A DNA stretch of 6,925 nucleotides from an uncultured Clostridia bacterium (GTDB lineage: Bacteria > Bacillota > Clostridia > Oscillospirales > Acutalibacteraceae): NCBI GenBank assembly GCA_947168785.1, contig CAMVNL010000116.1, positions 1 through 6,925 of the forward strand. Direction: 5' to 3'. Positions within the stretch are counted from its first letter, which is position 1. Every line of letters begins with the position of its first letter. The notes beneath the pieces are model-generated. The model saw only the letters and a list, made by a program, of their open reading frames with translations. It was not told the DNA's origin and ran no database searches. Both the position numbers and the translations under genes were made by a program. Below are positions 1 to 5,790 of the stretch, in pieces.

Positions 1-135
1 CGGCGATAGGCATCTGCCTGCGGCAGATGTCGGAATCGCGTTGCGAACGCTGCTGAGGCAGCGTGCTACGATTTTACGCCTGCGGCGCGCTGTAACGGCG
101 TGAGACGCCGTGCTGCGATTCTACGCCTGCGGCGC
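1..135. repeat. Cluster of short GC-rich hairpins with a 26-bp direct repeat
   Basis: This stretch is almost entirely short perfect dyads. They lie at 11-29 (8-bp arms, 3-nt loop), 38-50 (5-bp arms), 48-63 (6-bp arms), 77-87 (4-bp arms, TGC loop), 95-111 (6-bp arms) and 124-134 (4-bp arms, TGC loop). A 26-bp block occurs at 63-88 and again at 110-135 with two mismatches, 47 bp apart. It reads GTGCTRCGATTYTACGCC and then a small hairpin. No coding potential is convincing here. The same GCTACGATT linker joins hairpins in the second cluster near 2816-2953, so the two probably belong to one interspersed non-coding repeat family. The left edge of the window may cut the element. Its function is unknown; transcript-end protection or termination are possible roles. 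Confidence 0.7.
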
Positions 136-181
136 TTAACAAAATGAAATTGATTACCCCGCACATAAAAACAAAAAAAGA

Positions 182-187
182 GAGGAG
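182..187 (+). promoter_or_regulatory. Ribosome binding site deciding the beta-helix gene start
   Basis: GAGGAG lies 7 nt before the ATG at 195. The alternative in-frame ATG at 144 has no such site and would place 17 charged residues before the signal peptide, so 195 is the better start. Confidence 0.85.
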
Positions 188-194
188 ACCCCAC

Positions 195-1328
195 ATGAAA
201 AAGTTGTTTGCAATTTCCCTTGCCCTGATCCTGCTGTTGCCGACGGTGTTCGGCATAGCGGCGGCCGCCGCGCTGCCGGGGACGGTCTGCGTCACCGATT
301 TTGTGCCGGCTGACACGGGCGCGGACGTGGCCGACGCGCTGCAGGCGCTGATCGACGCCAACCCCAACCGCACGATCTGCTTCCCGGACGGGGAATATCT
401 TGTGTCCCATTCCCTGCGCACCCCCGCGGACCCTGCCAAAAGCGTGGATTTACAGCTGGCCACCTACGCCGTTATCAAGGCAACGGAGGATTTTGAGGGC
501 GGCGCGGTGATCTGCCTCGGCGGCAAGGATCCCTACAACACCACCTGGCAGGCGGGCAGCAACTACGGCCTGACCGGCGGCGTGATCGACGGCAGCATGA
601 TCGCCGACGGCGTCAGCATCGACTCCGGCCGGGAGACGAAGGTACAGAACACCTCCATCAAGCACACTGTGGTGGGGCTGCGCATCGCCTACGGGGCCAA
701 CTCCGGCTCCTCCGACGCGGACATCCGGGATATCAACATCATCGGCAACGGCGCGGCGGATTCCGTCGGCATGGTGGTGGAGGGCTTTGACAATACCTTC
801 ACCAACATCCGCATCGGTTACGTGCAGACGGGCGTGATCATGCGCTCCGCTGGCAACAGCCTCACCAATATCCACCCCCTGTACCAGATCGATTGGGACA
901 AGTACGAGGGCTCCTGCGGCTTCGTGGAGGAGAGCGGCAACAACCTCTACACCTACTGCTACAGCGACCAGTTCCAGACGGCCTTCAAAATCGTCGGCAA
1001 CGGCCGCAGCGTCTACGACAACTGCTTTGCCTACTGGTGGAGCGGCGAGGGCGGCAACTGCACCGGCTTCAAAGCGGAAGGCGACAGCTTCAACGCCACC
1101 GTCGCCCATTGCCGCCTGGACTTCCGCAGCGATACCGACAACACCGTCTACGACGGGCCCCTCAAGGGCAGCGGCGTGTTCGACCGCCTGCTGATCGACG
1201 AAAGCCATATCAACGCCAACCGCAGCTACCGGGCGTTTTTGAATACCAGCCCGGTTTATCAGCTGAAAGAACTGTTGAACCGGATCAAAGCGTTTTTCGA
1301 TTTCATTGCGGCGCTGTTCCGGCGATAA
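195..1328 (+). CDS. Secreted right-handed beta-helix (pectate-lyase-like) protein
   Basis: This is a 377-residue predicted exported protein. The start at 195 is chosen over an in-frame ATG at 144 because GAGGAG at 182-187 lies 7 nt before it and because the protein then opens with a normal signal peptide: MKK, a hydrophobic core at residues 5-20, and an Ala-rich cleavage region near 21-26. Residues 36-75 (DTGADVADALQALIDAN, then a PDGEYLV segment) match the usual N-terminal cap and first coil of pectate-lyase-3 type beta-helix proteins. Residues 125-345 contain many short Ile/Asn/Gly strands (GGVIDGS, DINIIGNG, FTNIRIG, NSLTNI), which is how stacked beta-helix coils read. No catalytic residues can be assigned, so lyase, hydrolase or simple binding all remain possible. 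The C-terminus (355-377) is a hydrophobic, amphipathic helix ending in RR instead of an LPXTG anchor. I see no confident promoter between the upstream hairpins and the start. Confidence 0.85.
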   Translation: MKKLFAISLALILLLPTVFGIAAAAALPGTVCVTDFVPADTGADVADALQALIDANPNRTICFPDGEYLVSHSLRTPADPAKSVDLQLATYAVIKATEDFEGGAVICLGGKDPYNTTWQAGSNYGLTGGVIDGSMIADGVSIDSGRETKVQNTSIKHTVVGLRIAYGANSGSSDADIRDINIIGNGAADSVGMVVEGFDNTFTNIRIGYVQTGVIMRSAGNSLTNIHPLYQIDWDKYEGSCGFVEESGNNLYTYCYSDQFQTAFKIVGNGRSVYDNCFAYWWSGEGGNCTGFKAEGDSFNATVAHCRLDFRSDTDNTVYDGPLKGSGVFDRLLIDESHINANRSYRAFLNTSPVYQLKELLNRIKAFFDFIAALFRR

Positions 1329-1367
1329 CCGATCCATCCGCCCACAGCTGACGCAGGCACGACGGAA

Positions 1368-1401
1368 AAGGTCCCCTGAACGAACCGGTTCAGGGGACCT
1401 T
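1368..1401. terminator. Strong stem-loop between convergent beta-helix gene and tRNA-Gly
   Basis: The arms at 1368-1381 and 1388-1401 are perfectly complementary over 14 bp with a 6-nt loop. On the - strand the stem is followed by a run of four T (CCTTTTCC), which fits a Rho-independent terminator about 35 nt past the tRNA 3' end. On the + strand the tract after the stem is a weaker T/G mix (TTGCTGTTGGTTT). It lies 40 nt after the beta-helix stop codon, so it probably serves both converging transcripts. Confidence 0.8.
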
Positions 1402-1435
1402 GCTGTTGGTTTATCGCTGCAAAAGGGTAAAAAAA

Positions 1436-1511
1436 TGGAGCGGATGACGAGGCTCGAACTCGCTACCTCCACCTTGGCAAGGTGGCGCTCTACCAGATGA
1501 GCTACATCCGC
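1436..1511 (-). tRNA. tRNA-Gly (anticodon GCC)
   Basis: The reverse complement folds as a complete 76-nt cloverleaf. The acceptor stem is a perfect 7-bp GCGGATG/CATCCGC. The D arm is GCTC/GAGC with GG in the loop. The anticodon stem CCACC/GGTGG holds the loop TTGCCAA, giving anticodon GCC for glycine. The variable loop has 5 nt. The T arm is GCGAG/CTCGT, with one G-T wobble pair, around TTCGAGC. The discriminator T is followed by an encoded CCA. The gene is single, with its own consensus promoter upstream and a stem-loop terminator downstream. No duplicated 3' end that would mark an integrated element is visible nearby. Confidence 0.97.
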
Positions 1512-1529
1512 ACTTGTTTGGAACAAGTG
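1511..1529. repeat. Perfect 8-bp palindrome over the tRNA-Gly transcription start
   Basis: CACTTGTT (1511-1518) and AACAAGTG (1522-1529) are perfect inverted arms around a 3-nt loop. The dyad begins exactly at the first base of the mature tRNA and covers the predicted transcription start near 1525. Only part of it would be transcribed, so it is more likely a DNA site, or chance, than a leader hairpin. Confidence 0.6.
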
Positions 1530-1531
1530 AC

Positions 1532-1560
1532 ATTATAGCGGATAAAAGCGCCGTTGTCAA
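1532..1560 (-). promoter_or_regulatory. Consensus sigma-A promoter of tRNA-Gly
   Basis: Read on the - strand, a perfect -35 TTGACA (1560-1555), a 17-nt spacer and a perfect -10 TATAAT (1537-1532) precede the tRNA. The transcription start would fall near 1525, about 14 nt before the mature 5' end. A full-consensus promoter is typical of stable RNA genes. Confidence 0.92.
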
Positions 1561-1597
1561 GGATTATTTTTGATTATTTTTTCAACCGGTCAGCACG

Positions 1598-2605
1598 TCA
1601 ACGATCATCGCGGTTATGCAGGGCGGCGGCCACGGCCATCACCAGCCCGTAGAGTACCCCCGCCACCGGCCACACGATCCAGCTGCGCTGCCAGTCCATG
1701 GTGATGAAGCTGTAGGCCAGGTACCCCGCCACAGCAAGGCTCCAGTAGACGGTGGAAATGGTCCGACTGCGTTTTGCCTCCTCTTTGTTGGCGCGGGAAT
1801 ACTCGCCCTCTTCCATCAGGACGTTATAACCGCCCCGGACGATGGCCGCCTGTACAATCAGCCACACGCCGCAGGCCACCAGGCACAGCAGCGCCGCCAC
1901 CGCCACGACGTAGTGGAAATCACCGGCGTTCTCCGCGCCGGGCAGCAGCATGGCGACGAAGATCGGCACCGCGGACAGCACGCAAAGCACGATCCCCATG
2001 GTCAACCGCACCGCGAAGGAACCGTTCTCCCGGTCCCGCTGCTCCCGCGCGAAGCCGCTGACGCCGTATTCCGTTTCAGAGCACTCGCTGCTCAGATACT
2101 CGAATTTCTTTCCGGCCAGGCCGGAGGTCACGAACAGCGCCACCGCGCCGCCGACCAGCAGGAACAGCGGCAGCAGACCCAGCGCCACAGCCTGTTCATC
2201 GGACAGGGCCAGCAGACCTTCCTCCTGCGCCGAAGCCAGCAGAATCAGCGCCACAGGGGACAGGATGCACAGCAGCACGCCCAGCGAGATCCGTCCCGCG
2301 CTCTTCCTGCGGTACCGCAGAAAATCCTGCGCCTCCGCCATAGAGACCTTCCGCAGCGGCTCCCCCGCCTCTTCCGGCAGCGGTTCGGTCCGCGTCGCCT
2401 CCTCGCCCAATTCATCTTTTAATAGGTAATCGGTGGAAACCCCGAACACCTTGGAGAGCAGCAGCACCCGGTTCATATCCGGCACCGACTGGGCGCTTTC
2501 CCACTTTGAGACAGCCTGACGGCTGACTTCCAGCTTTTCCGCCAGCTCCTCCTGGGACCATCCGTTTTTCTTTCTCAGATCAATGATCTTATCCGCCATG
2601 ATCAT
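1598..2605 (-). CDS. XRE-family DNA-binding protein with six-segment membrane domain
   Basis: This is a 335-residue protein with an N-terminal helix-turn-helix of the XRE/Cro type at residues 6-62. The motif is typical: WSQEELAEKLEVSRQAVSKWE, followed by PDMNRVLLLSKVFGVSTDYLL. A charged linker (63-103) leads to about six predicted membrane segments near 104-125, 138-160, 198-222, 231-253, 284-303 and 308-329. Between segments 2 and 3 (165-195) and between 4 and 5 (255-282) lie hydrophilic loops rich in Glu, Arg and Lys. This architecture is common in Firmicutes one-component regulators, whose signal is thought to be sensed in or at the membrane; the ligand is unknown. The start at 2605 is preferred because AAAGGAG (2620-2614) sits 8 nt upstream; a second ATG at 2599 is the alternative. 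Copies of GCAACCGG upstream suggest autoregulation. No clear terminator follows it before the tRNA promoter. Confidence 0.88.
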   Translation of the reverse strand: MIMADKIIDLRKKNGWSQEELAEKLEVSRQAVSKWESAQSVPDMNRVLLLSKVFGVSTDYLLKDELGEEATRTEPLPEEAGEPLRKVSMAEAQDFLRYRRKSAGRISLGVLLCILSPVALILLASAQEEGLLALSDEQAVALGLLPLFLLVGGAVALFVTSGLAGKKFEYLSSECSETEYGVSGFAREQRDRENGSFAVRLTMGIVLCVLSAVPIFVAMLLPGAENAGDFHYVVAVAALLCLVACGVWLIVQAAIVRGGYNVLMEEGEYSRANKEEAKRSRTISTVYWSLAVAGYLAYSFITMDWQRSWIVWPVAGVLYGLVMAVAAALHNRDDR

Positions 2606-2644
2606 GGTTCATTCTCCTTTCGGCTTCGCCGTGTTTTCACCCAA

Positions 2645-2673
2645 AGCTTACCATAAAACCCGGTTGCAGACAA
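2645..2673 (-). promoter_or_regulatory. Candidate promoter of the XRE gene with operator-like spacer
   Basis: On the - strand, TTGTCT (2673-2668) and an extended -10 TGG-TAAGCT (hexamer 2650-2645) are separated by 17 nt. This predicts a start near 2638 and a leader of about 33 nt. The hexamers are only fair matches (4/6 and 3/6), partly offset by the TGN extension. The spacer begins with GCAACCGG, the motif repeated just upstream, as would suit a repressor-controlled promoter. Confidence 0.4.
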
Positions 2674-2718
2674 GCATTTCCGGCTGGAAATCCCGCAACC
2701 GGCGGTTGCAACCGGTGG
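2660..2718. promoter_or_regulatory. Array of GCAACCGG/CCGGTTGC motifs and nested dyads, possible operator
   Basis: CCGGTTGC lies at 2660-2667 and its exact reverse complement GCAACCGG at 2695-2702 and 2708-2715. Overlapping them are a dyad GCAACC-GGC-GGTTGC (2695-2709) and a perfect 10-bp palindrome GGTTGCAACC (2704-2713). Between the first and second copies is a separate dyad ATTTCC-GGCT-GGAAAT (2676-2691), so the stretch could form a cruciform with an inner arm. It lies directly upstream of and within the predicted XRE promoter, which fits an autoregulatory operator. The link to the XRE protein is an inference. Confidence 0.5.
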
Positions 2719-2984
2719 TTTTTTGCCGAAAAAGGCCTTTGCGGGAGCGGAAACAGACAAATTGGGGTTTGGCGAGGTCTTTGGATGATAGGCGCGGTGC
2801 GAAGCGCCGCTATAATCGTAGCGCGGCTCCGTGAGCCGCCCGCAATGCGATTCCGATTTTTGGAACGTTGGATTTTGTCAAAACGTGGGATTTATTATGT
2901 TGTTTACGTCTGGAACCGCCTTCGGCGGGGCGGCTCACGGAGCCGCGCTACGAGGAAGGCGCGTCGCCCCAACAAATCCCTGTT
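2719..2984. other. Remainder of the 379-bp gap between the GH36 and XRE genes
   Basis: No gene is supported in this stretch. The part next to the XRE motif array (2719-2790) has no clear signal. From about 2791 to 2968 it is a series of hairpins, described as the inverted-repeat element. The GH36 transcript enters this region on the - strand after its stop at 2985. There is no stem followed by a T-run, so the hairpin element is the only candidate for stopping or stabilising that transcript. Short reading frames across it are made of hairpin repeats and are not credible. Confidence 0.6.
2791..2968. repeat. Modular hairpin element with perfect 26-bp inverted arms
   Basis: A perfect 26-bp inverted repeat is formed by 2816-2841 and 2928-2953, with 86 bp between the arms. 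Each arm itself contains a 7-bp hairpin with a 3-nt loop, such as GCGGCTC-CGT-GAGCCGC at 2823-2839. Outside the arms lie further hairpins at 2794-2810 (7 bp with one G-T pair) and 2958-2968 (4 bp), and just inside the right arm is CCGCC-TTC-GGCGG (2916-2928). The interior is AT-richer. The overall form resembles a small non-autonomous repeat, but no flanking target duplication is visible. The linker CTACGATT next to the hairpin is shared with the cluster at 1-135. Confidence 0.75.
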
Positions 2985-5198
2985 TTACACCGCGCGATAA
3001 ATAATCAGCTCGCTGGTCAGGGACGCGGGCAGGCGCACGCGGACGCCCTCGTTGACAAGGGCAAAGCCGCTGACGGTGGCGGTGGTCTGCGCGTTGTCAA
3101 AGGTGACTTCATAGGTTTTGCCCGCGTCCAGCCCGCGGGGATACACGGTCACGGTCTCGTCCCCCGGCATGATATCCGCCAGATTGAAGACGCCGATGAT
3201 CCCTTTCGTGCCGTCTCTGCCGGCGCGTTCCAGAATGCACCGCCCCTTGGGGTGGGCCTCAAACAGCTCCGGCGTGTGGTGATAGATGAAGCCGTCCGTC
3301 ATATAGGGACGGATGAAGTGTTTGTATAAATCAAACTCCCGCCTGACGAAGGCCAGCTCCTGCGGGTTCATGTCGCTGCCCAGCGGATTGTAGGTGTTGG
3401 TGGTGGGCTTGCCGAACAGGGTGCTGCGGACGGTAAAATCCAGCGAGCCGCGCAGATGGCCGTTCATGCCGGAAACCAGCCGGTCGATACGCTCCGGCGG
3501 CAGCACCATGCTGATACCGTTGGTGACGGCGAGGCTGCGGGGCGGAATCTGAAAATCCGAGACCCACGTATGGGTGAAGTGCTTCGTCATGCCAAGGTCG
3601 CACCGGCCCCCGCCCCCGGCGCAGTTCTCAAAGATCACCCGGGGATATTTTTTCCGCAGGGCGGCGAACATGCCGTACACAGCCTTATAATACCGCAGGG
3701 GGCTGCTCTCCCGGCAGCCGCCCCGGTCGTTGTAACAAAGATATTGCGTGTAATCCACGTTGTAGTCCAGCCGGAACAGGTCGATCTGATAGGTCTCGAT
3801 CACCCGCTCCACCTGTGCTTTTACCCACGCGGCGGCCTCCGGGTTCGCCATGTCAATGACGGTGGTGTCCGTCCCCTTCAGGCGGCGGACCTGATACCAC
3901 TCCGGGTGGGCCTTCGCCACGGCGGTATCCCGCCCCATGCGCTCGCACTCCATCCACAGGCCGAATTTCAGCCCCTTTTCCCGGCAGCGCTGCCGGATGG
4001 CGGCGAAGTTGTCCCCGTGCTTGCCGGGGTCGGCGTTCCAGTCGCCCACGTTGGCCCACCAATCCGATCCCTCTTTGCCCGCCGCGCAGTACCAGCCCGC
4101 GTCGATAATGCAGCTTTCCGCGCCGACGGCCGCGGCGGTGTCGATGGTGTGGAAGATGGCCTCCTGCGTCATGGCCCGCTCGGGGCCGATGCCCGCCCCC
4201 ACCGTGGCGATGTTTTCCGCCGGCTCGTCATAGGTGAATACGGCCCGGCGGGTGTGTTTGTGCATCATGTTGACCGCGTCGTCCAGGTCGCCCTGCACCC
4301 GGCCGATATAGATTTCCGGCGTGGCGAAGGTCTCACCCGGCAGCAGCACCAGATGGGGCGCTGGGCCGGACAGCTCCATGCAGAACCCCAGCTTTGCCCA
4401 TGCGCGGCTGCCCTCGCCGATGCCGTTGGGGGCCAGGTCCGCATCCAGATCAAAGCGGAACTCGTACCCGCCGGAATATGCCATCTGGGCAAACCAGAGA
4501 TGCCCCAGCGGATTGTTGCGCAGCATGAACATAGGATAGCGGAAACGGTCGTTGACGTAGCGGCCCTCCACTACCGTGCCGCCGGAGGGCAGCGCGTGCC
4601 AGCGGAACAGGCCCTCCGCGCAGGGATGGGCGTTTTCCATATAGCCCAGCGAGTAAAGCCGCTCTTTACAGGCTTCTCCGCCGGTGAAGTGGGTCCAGTC
4701 GTAAAAGATCTCCATGCCCCCGCACAGGGGCGCCAGGCGGCTGAGCTTCATGGGGCGGTCAGATCCGTTCGTCAGCGTCAGGTACCGGGTGAAGACCGCG
4801 CTGCCGGAGAGCACCGTATGCACCCTGACCGTCAGCGGCTTCATGGCGTTTTGCAGCGTGATAACGCCGTGCAGAAGCCTTGCCCCATTGGCGGGCACGG
4901 TCTCTTCATATTTCTCAAAGCCGACGTATTCCCAGTCGTAGGCGAGGCACTCGCCGTCCGCCTCTACGTCGAAGACCCAGGGCCGGGTAAACCGGTCGTA
5001 ATCCAGCCGGCTGGGCATGCCCTCCAGCACGTCCAGCGGCGTGCCTGCGCTGTTCCACCCGGCGGACACCAGCCGGTGTTTGTCGAACATTTCCTCATAC
5101 ACCGTCATGCCGGTGCGGTAGCAGAACACCGGCTGCCCCTGCGGGCCTTTGCTGCAATAGATATCCGTAAAATCGTTGTCAAAAAGCGCTTTCTGCAT
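2985..5198 (-). CDS. GH36 family glycosidase, alpha-galactosidase-like
   Basis: This is a 737-residue protein of the usual GH36 length, with no signal peptide and therefore probably cytoplasmic. Layout: N-terminal beta-sandwich (about 1-310), TIM barrel (about 330-640) and C-terminal beta domain (about 640-737). Barrel landmarks are IDAGWY (365-370), FGLWMECERMG (412-422), LFRLDYN (474-480) and NCAGGGGRCD (525-534), followed by WVSD (545-548). By family knowledge D478 is the likely nucleophile and D548 the acid/base; the 70-residue gap is as in characterised family members. Several substrate-site positions differ from the raffinose/melibiose type: DDGW is DAGW, EPEM is ECERM, and the usual TDA..R after the acid/base is FQIPPR. 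The substrate could be an alpha-galactoside or a related sugar. The start at 5198 has AGGGGGAA 7-8 nt upstream; an in-frame extension to 5384 reads through the promoter region and is rejected. No transporter or other sugar gene adjoins it. Confidence 0.9.
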   Translation of the reverse strand: MQKALFDNDFTDIYCSKGPQGQPVFCYRTGMTVYEEMFDKHRLVSAGWNSAGTPLDVLEGMPSRLDYDRFTRPWVFDVEADGECLAYDWEYVGFEKYEETVPANGARLLHGVITLQNAMKPLTVRVHTVLSGSAVFTRYLTLTNGSDRPMKLSRLAPLCGGMEIFYDWTHFTGGEACKERLYSLGYMENAHPCAEGLFRWHALPSGGTVVEGRYVNDRFRYPMFMLRNNPLGHLWFAQMAYSGGYEFRFDLDADLAPNGIGEGSRAWAKLGFCMELSGPAPHLVLLPGETFATPEIYIGRVQGDLDDAVNMMHKHTRRAVFTYDEPAENIATVGAGIGPERAMTQEAIFHTIDTAAAVGAESCIIDAGWYCAAGKEGSDWWANVGDWNADPGKHGDNFAAIRQRCREKGLKFGLWMECERMGRDTAVAKAHPEWYQVRRLKGTDTTVIDMANPEAAAWVKAQVERVIETYQIDLFRLDYNVDYTQYLCYNDRGGCRESSPLRYYKAVYGMFAALRKKYPRVIFENCAGGGGRCDLGMTKHFTHTWVSDFQIPPRSLAVTNGISMVLPPERIDRLVSGMNGHLRGSLDFTVRSTLFGKPTTNTYNPLGSDMNPQELAFVRREFDLYKHFIRPYMTDGFIYHHTPELFEAHPKGRCILERAGRDGTKGIIGVFNLADIMPGDETVTVYPRGLDAGKTYEVTFDNAQTTATVSGFALVNEGVRVRLPASLTSELIIYRAV

Positions 5199-5223
5199 CG
5201 TCAGTTCCCCCTTGTTCGTTCCG

Positions 5224-5253
5224 ATTGTAGCACAAAGCGGAAATAGAATGCAA
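5224..5253 (-). promoter_or_regulatory. Candidate promoter of the GH36 gene
   Basis: On the - strand an extended -10, TGC-TACAAT (hexamer 5229-5224), is preceded after 18 nt by a weak -35 TTGCAT (5253-5248). It predicts a start near 5217, only about 19 nt before the ATG. The sequence TCGGTTGC (5257-5250) overlaps the -35 and resembles the motif upstream of the XRE gene. Confidence 0.5.
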
Positions 5254-5292
5254 CCGACAAAAAAGCCGGAACTCGAAAAAAGGCGAAAAACC

Positions 5293-5321
5293 TTGACATG
5301 CCGGTTGTTTTGCGATATTAT
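5293..5321 (+). promoter_or_regulatory. Strong sigma-A promoter of the DUF2752 operon
   Basis: A perfect -35 TTGACA (5293-5298), a 17-nt spacer and a -10 TATTAT (5316-5321, 5/6) predict a start near 5328, about 48 nt before the chosen ATG at 5377. The spacer contains CCGGTTGT (5301-5308), close to the motif repeated upstream of the XRE gene. Confidence 0.87.
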
Positions 5322-5376
5322 AAAAAAAGTATAAAAACCGCGTTTTATGTCGGATTGCTGCGGAATGAGGCGAAAA

Positions 5377-5790
5377 ATGCGCAATTATATAAAAACGGCA
5401 GTCTGCGTAACGGCTGTGTTGGCGCTTGTCCTTCTTTACTGGCGTCTTGGGTGCCCCATCCGGCTGCTGACCGGCGTTTCCTGCCCCGGCTGCGGCATGA
5501 GCCGCGCGGCGTATCATCTGATCCGGCTGGACGTTTCCGCCGCGGCAGCCTGTCATCCCCTTGTTTTTTCGCTGCCCGTTTTTGCGGCGCTGTTCTGGGC
5601 CTTTCGCCGCAATCGCAAGGGGTTTTACGCCGTGCTGGGCGTCTTCTGCGTTTGCCTGCTGGCGGTGTATATCTGGCGGATGGCGTTTTCCGTTTCCCCC
5701 GAGATCGTATATTTTCATCCCGAGGACGGGGTGATATATAAAGTAATTCGTTTCTTGAGGAGTGTTTTTTTATGTCAACATCAAAAATGA
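5377..5790 (+). CDS. DUF2752 family membrane protein
   Basis: This is a 137-residue integral membrane protein of unknown function. The family signature is clear: CPGCGMSR at residues 36-43 and a CHPLVFSLP stretch at 59-67, both hallmarks of DUF2752. Predicted membrane segments lie at about 5-22, 62-77 and 84-103. The conserved CPGCG pair of cysteines sits between the first two segments and could bind a metal or form a disulfide; this is an inference. The start at 5377 is chosen because GAGG (5367-5370) lies 6 nt upstream. In-frame ATGs at 5347 and 5365 lack a convincing site and would add only MSDCCGMRRK. The gene is the first after a strong promoter. Its 3' end overlaps the next gene by 19 bases, which suggests translational coupling. 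In other bacteria DUF2752 genes are often found beside small membrane proteins such as TM2 or CD225 types. Confidence 0.88.
   Translation: MRNYIKTAVCVTAVLALVLLYWRLGCPIRLLTGVSCPGCGMSRAAYHLIRLDVSAAAACHPLVFSLPVFAALFWAFRRNRKGFYAVLGVFCVCLLAVYIWRMAFSVSPEIVYFHPEDGVIYKVIRFLRSVFLCQHQK

Noticed and set aside
1..135. CRISPR array or structured small RNA gene
   Set aside because: The repeat units differ in spacing and contain internal hairpins, there are no uniform spacers, and no promoter was found to support a discrete RNA gene.
1436..1511. Integration site of a mobile element at tRNA-Gly
   Set aside because: No integrase gene and no second copy of the tRNA 3' end was seen in the window.
450..1526. 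358-residue open frame on the - strand opposite the beta-helix gene
   Set aside because: It runs through the terminator and tRNA-Gly and has a Val/Ala/Asp-biased composition. The + strand frame has a signal peptide and ribosome site.
1616..2422. 268-residue open frame on the + strand opposite the XRE gene
   Set aside because: It is His/Arg/Gln-rich shadow sequence with no family resemblance, while the opposite strand encodes a clear helix-turn-helix.
195..5198. Polysaccharide utilisation locus
   Set aside because: Only two carbohydrate-related proteins are present, on opposite strands and separated by a tRNA and a regulator, with no transporter or binding protein.
3456..5246. 596-residue open frame on the + strand opposite the GH36 gene
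   Set aside because: It is rich in His, Arg, Ala, Val and Pro without domain motifs, as expected for the antisense of a GC-rich gene, and the - strand protein has clear GH36 signatures.
5199..5384. 62-residue N-terminal extension of the GH36 protein
   Set aside because: It would translate the divergent promoter region and has no ribosome site. The ATG at 5198 has a strong one, and the family begins there.
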